Assembly (NCBI RefSeq): GCF_004339025.1
Contig: NZ_SMFT01000001.1
Coordinates: forward strand, 419,952 to 483,951
Length of the DNA: 64,000 nt
Direction: 5' to 3'
From: Volucribacter psittacicida
GTDB lineage: Bacteria > Pseudomonadota > Gammaproteobacteria > Enterobacterales > Pasteurellaceae
The notes below the pieces were generated by a model. The model worked only from the letters and a program-made list of their open reading frames with translations, was not told where the DNA came from and did not search any database. Of the stretch, positions 60,162-64,000 are shown piece by piece; position 1 is the first letter of the stretch, and each line of letters begins with the position of its first letter. Made by a program: the position numbers and the translations under genes.

Positions 60162-60632
60162 ATGGCACTTATTTTCCCAAAAACCACACCAACCTGTTAT
60201 GTGAGTAGTATTGTGGCATTAAACATTTATAGCCCTAAAGGCACTGGCGATTGGCATAAACACGCTATTTTAGGGGCAGCGAACCCTTTACCTGAATTTA
60301 TCTATCTCTATGGCGAGAATCAACGTTACAATACCAACCATTTATTAAGTCAACAAGGCATCATTGATGGTACTGAGCGTTTAGCTTGGCTAGGTTACAC
60401 CTATGATAACGCCCCTATCTATATCGCCGATCACCCACGAGCTTGTTTTGATATGTTATACACACATTCGTTACAAACAGGCATTGTCAACAATATTATT
60501 CTTGAGGATTGGTTCCCTGCCTTTGAAGATAAACAAGACGTCTATGACTTAATCTATCAAGCAGAGGATAAATTAAATCATCTTGAAAAAGAGCGGTTAC
60601 AAAAATGGAAAATATTTAATCCATTTCAATAA
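60162..60632 (+). CDS. Uncharacterised protein, partner gene of an AbiEii-type nucleotidyltransferase
   Basis: A 156-aa soluble protein I cannot assign to a named family. Notable segments are VALNIYSPKGTGDWHKHA (~19-36), GTERLAWLGYTYDNAPIYIADHPRACFDML (pieces at ~70-99) and a charged C-terminal helix. There is no helix-turn-helix of the AbiEi type. AAGGAG precedes ATG. It lies 31 bp upstream of the nucleotidyltransferase gene in the same direction, behind an operator-like inverted repeat, so an antitoxin role is plausible but unproven. Confidence 0.6.
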   Translation: MALIFPKTTPTCYVSSIVALNIYSPKGTGDWHKHAILGAANPLPEFIYLYGENQRYNTNHLLSQQGIIDGTERLAWLGYTYDNAPIYIADHPRACFDMLYTHSLQTGIVNNIILEDWFPAFEDKQDVYDLIYQAEDKLNHLEKERLQKWKIFNPFQ

Positions 60633-60663
60633 CTGAACAAGAAATAAATTTCATGAAAAGTTA

Positions 60664-61347
60664 ATGGTAAGTATTCTAAAGAATCTTGCTGATACTCTAC
60701 TAGTATTAAAAGGTGGAACGGCACTTTATTTAGCTTATGGCTTGAACCGATTTTCAGAAGATTTAGATTTTGATTCAGATAAAAAACTGAATTTAGTTAA
60801 TAGGATCAAAGAAGCGCTACCTTATGGCTTTGAAATACAAAATATTAATATAAAGAAAGACACTGACACAGTGAGCCGTTACATAATTAATTATCATGTT
60901 AAAGAAACTGGAGCAAATGATAGTTTAAAAATTGAAGTATCATATAGAACGCCTGCGCCTAAAGAACAAATCTGTTTTGTTAATGGTATTAAAGTAGCAA
61001 GCATTGAGCGTATTCTTGACAATAAATTATCTGCTGCTTTTGATGGCAATAACCCTAGAATTAAAGCAAGAGATTTATTCGACTTACATTTTATTGCAAA
61101 GAATTTCCCTGATAATATTTCCCCTGATTTAGCTAGTCGACTGTTTGAATATGCCGACATTCCTGATAAATTAGTTTGGCTCTATACTGTTGATGCACAA
61201 ATAGATCCATTATTAAATAATATGGATTTAGAAACTATCGCTTTAGAATTAAATGAGATTGCAACAAGATTAAACCAAGTTAATCAACAAGAAAAACACG
61301 TTGTAGAATACGTTCAGCCTGCAAAAACTATGAGATTTCGTCCTTAA
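60664..61347 (+). CDS. AbiEii/AbiGii-type nucleotidyltransferase (putative toxin)
   Basis: A 227-aa protein with the DNA polymerase-beta-like signature of AbiEii toxins: KGGTALYLAYGL (16-27) followed by RFSEDLDFD (29-37). The later KARDLFDLHFI strand (~139-149) is also usual. Family members transfer nucleotides to tRNA or other targets and arrest growth in phage defence. The N-terminus before the GGT motif is only 15 residues and no ribosome site is seen. An ATG at 60653 in another frame (M-K-S-stop) would read into this gene after one added A in an AAAA run, so the natural start may be frameshifted or slippery. Confidence 0.75.
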   Translation: MVSILKNLADTLLVLKGGTALYLAYGLNRFSEDLDFDSDKKLNLVNRIKEALPYGFEIQNINIKKDTDTVSRYIINYHVKETGANDSLKIEVSYRTPAPKEQICFVNGIKVASIERILDNKLSAAFDGNNPRIKARDLFDLHFIAKNFPDNISPDLASRLFEYADIPDKLVWLYTVDAQIDPLLNNMDLETIALELNEIATRLNQVNQQEKHVVEYVQPAKTMRFRP

Positions 61348-61382
61348 TGTTTTGATTAAGGATAAATTATACATATAAATTA

Positions 61383-61411
61383 TTTAGGGGAAAATTATTT
61401 ATTCCCCTAAA
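61383..61411. terminator. Bidirectional terminator between the AbiEii-type gene and the S-subunit gene
   Basis: TTTAGGGGAA (61383-61392) pairs with TTCCCCTAAA (61402-61411), 10 bp, 9-nt loop, A/T-rich flanks on both sides. It lies 35 bp past the nucleotidyltransferase stop codon. The following ~140 bp to the S-subunit stop are AT-rich and featureless. Confidence 0.8.
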
Positions 61412-61552
61412 ATTTATTCTAGTTCATTTAAACATAGTTAATGCGTATTTTAATAGCTGATAGTATTTTTAAATCGAACAAGCCACTTATTCGTACTGAT
61501 AACAGGCTAGTTTTGCCAATAACAAACAACGTTATATCATAAACATTCTGAT

Positions 61553-62074
61553 TTACAACTTTGATAACAGACTCAATTTATATGTTTCTACACTGAATAA
61601 ATCACTCATAAATTTTTCCATATACACCCAATCAGGTTTACCATTTATAGTAGCAGGTAACTTGATAAGCTCATCTTTAATAGACGATGAGCTTCCCATA
61701 TCGTTATACTGAAATAGTTGTCTTAAAGTTTTACCAATTACCGAAACAATAAATAATCCATTATTTTTATTAAGTTTTTTATTATACAGTAAAATGATTG
61801 AACTACCTCCACCACCACGCCCAAGAAAGTCAGTAGGCTGATAAAAACAACTACCATCAACAGGACTAACTGTGATGCAATTCCCTTTATCTAAAACATC
61901 AGTATCCAAAGGCTGAACAAATTTATCTATGCCGTTATTAAAATTTCCTGATGATACAAAAGGAATACTACCAGTTTCATACTGTTTAACCGTTCTACTT
62001 GCTGGTCTTTTAATTTCAAACAATTCACTAATTGCAAACTCTTTCCATTCTGAAATATCCAATTTATTCATCAT
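61553..62074 (-). CDS. Single-domain specificity (S) subunit of a restriction-modification system
   Basis: A 173-aa protein like one half of a type I HsdS: one target-recognition domain (WKEFAISELFEIKRPASRTV at ~10-29, IPFVSSGNFNNG at ~37-48, KLPATINGKPDW at ~138-149) and the start of a C-terminal helix. Full HsdS subunits have two such domains (~400 aa), and BcgI-type partners have ~340 aa. Half-length S subunits can work as dimers reading a palindromic or split site. It overlaps the end of the nuclease/methylase gene by 11 bp, so the two act together. I cannot say whether it is naturally short or truncated. Confidence 0.75.
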   Translation of the reverse strand: MMNKLDISEWKEFAISELFEIKRPASRTVKQYETGSIPFVSSGNFNNGIDKFVQPLDTDVLDKGNCITVSPVDGSCFYQPTDFLGRGGGGSSIILLYNKKLNKNNGLFIVSVIGKTLRQLFQYNDMGSSSSIKDELIKLPATINGKPDWVYMEKFMSDLFSVETYKLSLLSKL

Positions 62075-63848
62075 CAGCTCCCTGTAAATTCAGTACCAAT
62101 TTAGCATTTTCTACATTAGATTGATATAGCACTTTATTAAGTAGGTTTTCATTAAAGGTTTTTACATCAATACCTTGCTCAAACAAAATGTAATCAAATA
62201 TTACTTTTTTGAAATCTTCTTTGAAAATCTCAAATTCTTGCTGTGGTTTTTGATAAGATAAATGTTCTTTTGGGTTTAACCATTGGTGTGTTTGGAATTG
62301 CTCATCTACTTTACGAATAACAACATTTAACCAATATTGCTCAATATCTGCCCAACGGTTTTTAATATCGTGTCGCCCTTGATTTTTAACACGTTCTAAG
62401 CCATCATCTACCATATAACAAGCAAAAATTTGTTTGTTATTTTGTGGCTTGCCCACTTCAAAAACAAAAATACTAGTGGTAACACCAGAGTCAAATAAAT
62501 TTTCAGGCAGTTTAATAATCATTTCAAGGGTATGATTTTTCAACAAACTGCGCATTTTATCCTTTTCTAATTTTTTATCAGGTAAAATAAAAGCACATTT
62601 TGTTCCTATTGCTACGTTTTTTAATACATTTTCTACAATTTTTTTACAACCATATTTTCGTTCATACGGTGGGTTCATCAATACTTTGGTTATTGGTTTA
62701 GACTTTATCCATTCACAAGCTTGATTTTCTCGTGTATCAAGATGAACTAAATTGGTTTTTCCATCTTTGTGAATAAGCATATTGGCACATGCCAAAGCAA
62801 AAATTTCACGATCAAATTCAATTCCGTATAACTTTTTTTGTTTAATAATTTCAGCTTCAGTTGTATTATTACCGCCTACTTCTTTCAGCATTTTTGCCAT
62901 TGTTTTAACCAAAAAAGCACCGCTACCACAAGCTGCATCTAACACATTATCAGCATAACTTACATTAAGTAAATCATACATAAATGATGTAATGTGTTCA
63001 GGTGTAAAAACTTGTCCGCTTTCAGATTTTTTCTTATAACGATTAAATTCGTTAAAGAAAATACCCATAACATCTTCGCCATTCCAGTTATCAGAATTAA
63101 CAGATTGTGAAATTTCAATAACATAATCAATGAATGAATTAATATCATTTTGGTTTTCAACAATATTTACTCTGATTTCACTATATACTTCTAACAAAAT
63201 ATCAATTTTTAAATTCTGTTGTCTATGAACTTGCAATGATTTTGCTAATGTGTCATAAATTTTATTCCTAAATGGTTCATAACCATTGTTTTTGATGGCA
63301 TTTAAATTACCACCAAAGCGCTCAACAATTAATGCCGAAGCTGTAAAAATCATGCGATGGTATAAGTTTTTAATGCCGAATTTGAAATGCAATAAATCAT
63401 TGATTTTTTTAGTAAGTGAATAAATTCTGTTTTTATCAATGGTATTATCTTTGAATAAATCAATATAATATTGTTTAGGTTGTAAGGTTTTAGCTGTCTG
63501 AATTTTTTGCTTACCTTTGTAAACAAGGACATCATTACCATTATACAAAATACCGATGATTTTTGTGTACTTTGAGCTAACAATATCAAGATTTTTAAAT
63601 AATTCATCAATAAATGATTGTTTTGAAATATCTTTATCTTCTGCTTTTGTTTCAAGAATAATAGCGACATTAGATACATTATCAGGCAAATACCAACCAT
63701 CGGGTTTATCGCTTACACCTTTAAAACCCAGTTGGTTAAATGTGGTAATTTGACCTGTGCCTTGTTTTATATTTTTTTCTTTTTGATCAAATTGTAGGAT
63801 AATTTTAGCTTCATCTCGTACTTGATCTTCTGTTTTAATATTAGACAT
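62064..63848 (-). CDS. Fused PD-(D/E)xK nuclease and N6-adenine DNA methylase (R-M protein)
   Basis: A 594-aa protein. N-terminal ~1-150: HsdR_N-like nuclease with Asp50 (KPDGW) and Glu66-x-Lys68 (ILETKAE). Middle ~150-290: helical linker like HsdM N-domains. ~290-500: methylase with SAM motif DAACGSGAFL (~300) and catalytic NPPY (~390), the N6-adenine gamma class. So cutting and modification sit on one chain, with recognition in the separate S subunit downstream, as in BcgI-like (type IIB) or related IIG systems. GGGAGG lies 6 nt before ATG. A long octanucleotide tandem repeat begins 48 bp upstream. Confidence 0.8.
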   Translation of the reverse strand: MSNIKTEDQVRDEAKIILQFDQKEKNIKQGTGQITTFNQLGFKGVSDKPDGWYLPDNVSNVAIILETKAEDKDISKQSFIDELFKNLDIVSSKYTKIIGILYNGNDVLVYKGKQKIQTAKTLQPKQYYIDLFKDNTIDKNRIYSLTKKINDLLHFKFGIKNLYHRMIFTASALIVERFGGNLNAIKNNGYEPFRNKIYDTLAKSLQVHRQQNLKIDILLEVYSEIRVNIVENQNDINSFIDYVIEISQSVNSDNWNGEDVMGIFFNEFNRYKKKSESGQVFTPEHITSFMYDLLNVSYADNVLDAACGSGAFLVKTMAKMLKEVGGNNTTEAEIIKQKKLYGIEFDREIFALACANMLIHKDGKTNLVHLDTRENQACEWIKSKPITKVLMNPPYERKYGCKKIVENVLKNVAIGTKCAFILPDKKLEKDKMRSLLKNHTLEMIIKLPENLFDSGVTTSIFVFEVGKPQNNKQIFACYMVDDGLERVKNQGRHDIKNRWADIEQYWLNVVIRKVDEQFQTHQWLNPKEHLSYQKPQQEFEIFKEDFKKVIFDYILFEQGIDVKTFNENLLNKVLYQSNVENAKLVLNLQGADDE

Positions 63849-63896
63849 TTAAACCTCCCATAAAATTTGAGAGGTTAATAAGAAATGTGATATAAT

Positions 63897-64000
63897 TAGG
63901 CTTGTAGGCTTGTAGGCTTGTAGGCTTGTAGGCTTGTAGGCTTGTAGGCTTGTAGGCTTGTAGGCTTGTAGGCTTGTAGGCTTGTAGGCTTGTAGGCTTG
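63897..64000. repeat. Tandem octanucleotide repeat, at least 13 perfect copies of TAGGCTTG
   Basis: 104 bp of uninterrupted 8-bp units running past the window edge. It lies 48 bp upstream of the restriction-modification start. On the minus strand the repeat is open in all frames (CAAGCCTA encodes a repeating QAYKPTSL); on the plus strand every frame meets TAG. Such long perfect repeats vary in number by slippage and drive phase variation in Pasteurellaceae. Confidence 0.95.

Noticed and set aside
63897..64000. CRISPR array
   Set aside because: The units are 8 bp with no spacers; it is a simple tandem repeat.

Overview
The window is AT-rich chromosomal DNA of a member of the Pasteurellaceae (Gammaproteobacteria). 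The best evidence is the uptake signal core AAGTGCGGT or its complement, seen by eye about 29 times in the first 57 kb, often as inverted pairs acting as terminators. Gene neighbourhoods agree with that family: cysB-rluB-yciO-rnm, infC-rpmI-rplT apart from thrS, mdtK divergent from ribE, greA divergent from dacB, cra-ilvH-ilvI, and a MIF-like tautomerase gene inside the trp operon. Genus and species cannot be fixed from the sequence alone.

Left part (1-13.4 kb): the start of an MFS exporter gene diverges from an AraC-type regulator, and two direct repeats exactly 21 bp apart lie in the promoter region. Next come cysB, rluB, yciO and rnm, then infC (AUU start codon), rpmI and rplT. They are followed by ydfG, ycgN, glnS, a small lipoprotein gene, mdtK, ribE, pgsA and a tRNA Gly-Leu-Cys operon.

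Middle (13.4-34 kb): proline use (putA without a DNA-binding domain, putP), a LEA-like lipoprotein, dapD, sspAB, yhbY, greA, dacB, cra, acetolactate synthase ilvIH, a Fur-box-controlled ferric iron ABC transporter with a nested hairpin between its first two genes, and thrS.

34-57 kb: a fructosamine-kinase-like gene lacking both catalytic aspartates, a zinc-ribbon protein whose tail is encoded by a dispersed repeat, queF, ppnN, truC, yqcC, sohB and azoR. A complete trpE-G-tautomerase-D-CF-B-A operon follows, with a TrpR-type operator over its promoter and no room for a leader peptide. Then come smpB, fadI-fadJ (beta-oxidation), a yafS-like methyltransferase, gloB, a Bcr-type drug exporter, hemA and tRNA-Val.

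Right end (57.2-64 kb): accessory DNA starting at tRNA-Val. It holds a decayed insertion sequence, an IS1595-family transposase with a small membrane-protein gene behind it, a two-gene module with an AbiEii-type nucleotidyltransferase, and a restriction-modification pair. The R-M pair is a PD-ExK nuclease/N6-adenine methylase fusion plus a one-domain specificity subunit, preceded by 13 perfect copies of an 8-bp repeat that run off the window. No uptake signal core and no copy of the dispersed repeat was seen here.

A roughly 70-110 bp palindromic repeat family with ends like ATAGTCGTCCCACTTTAAAA is scattered between genes in the core part. It looks like a small non-autonomous mobile or REP-like element.
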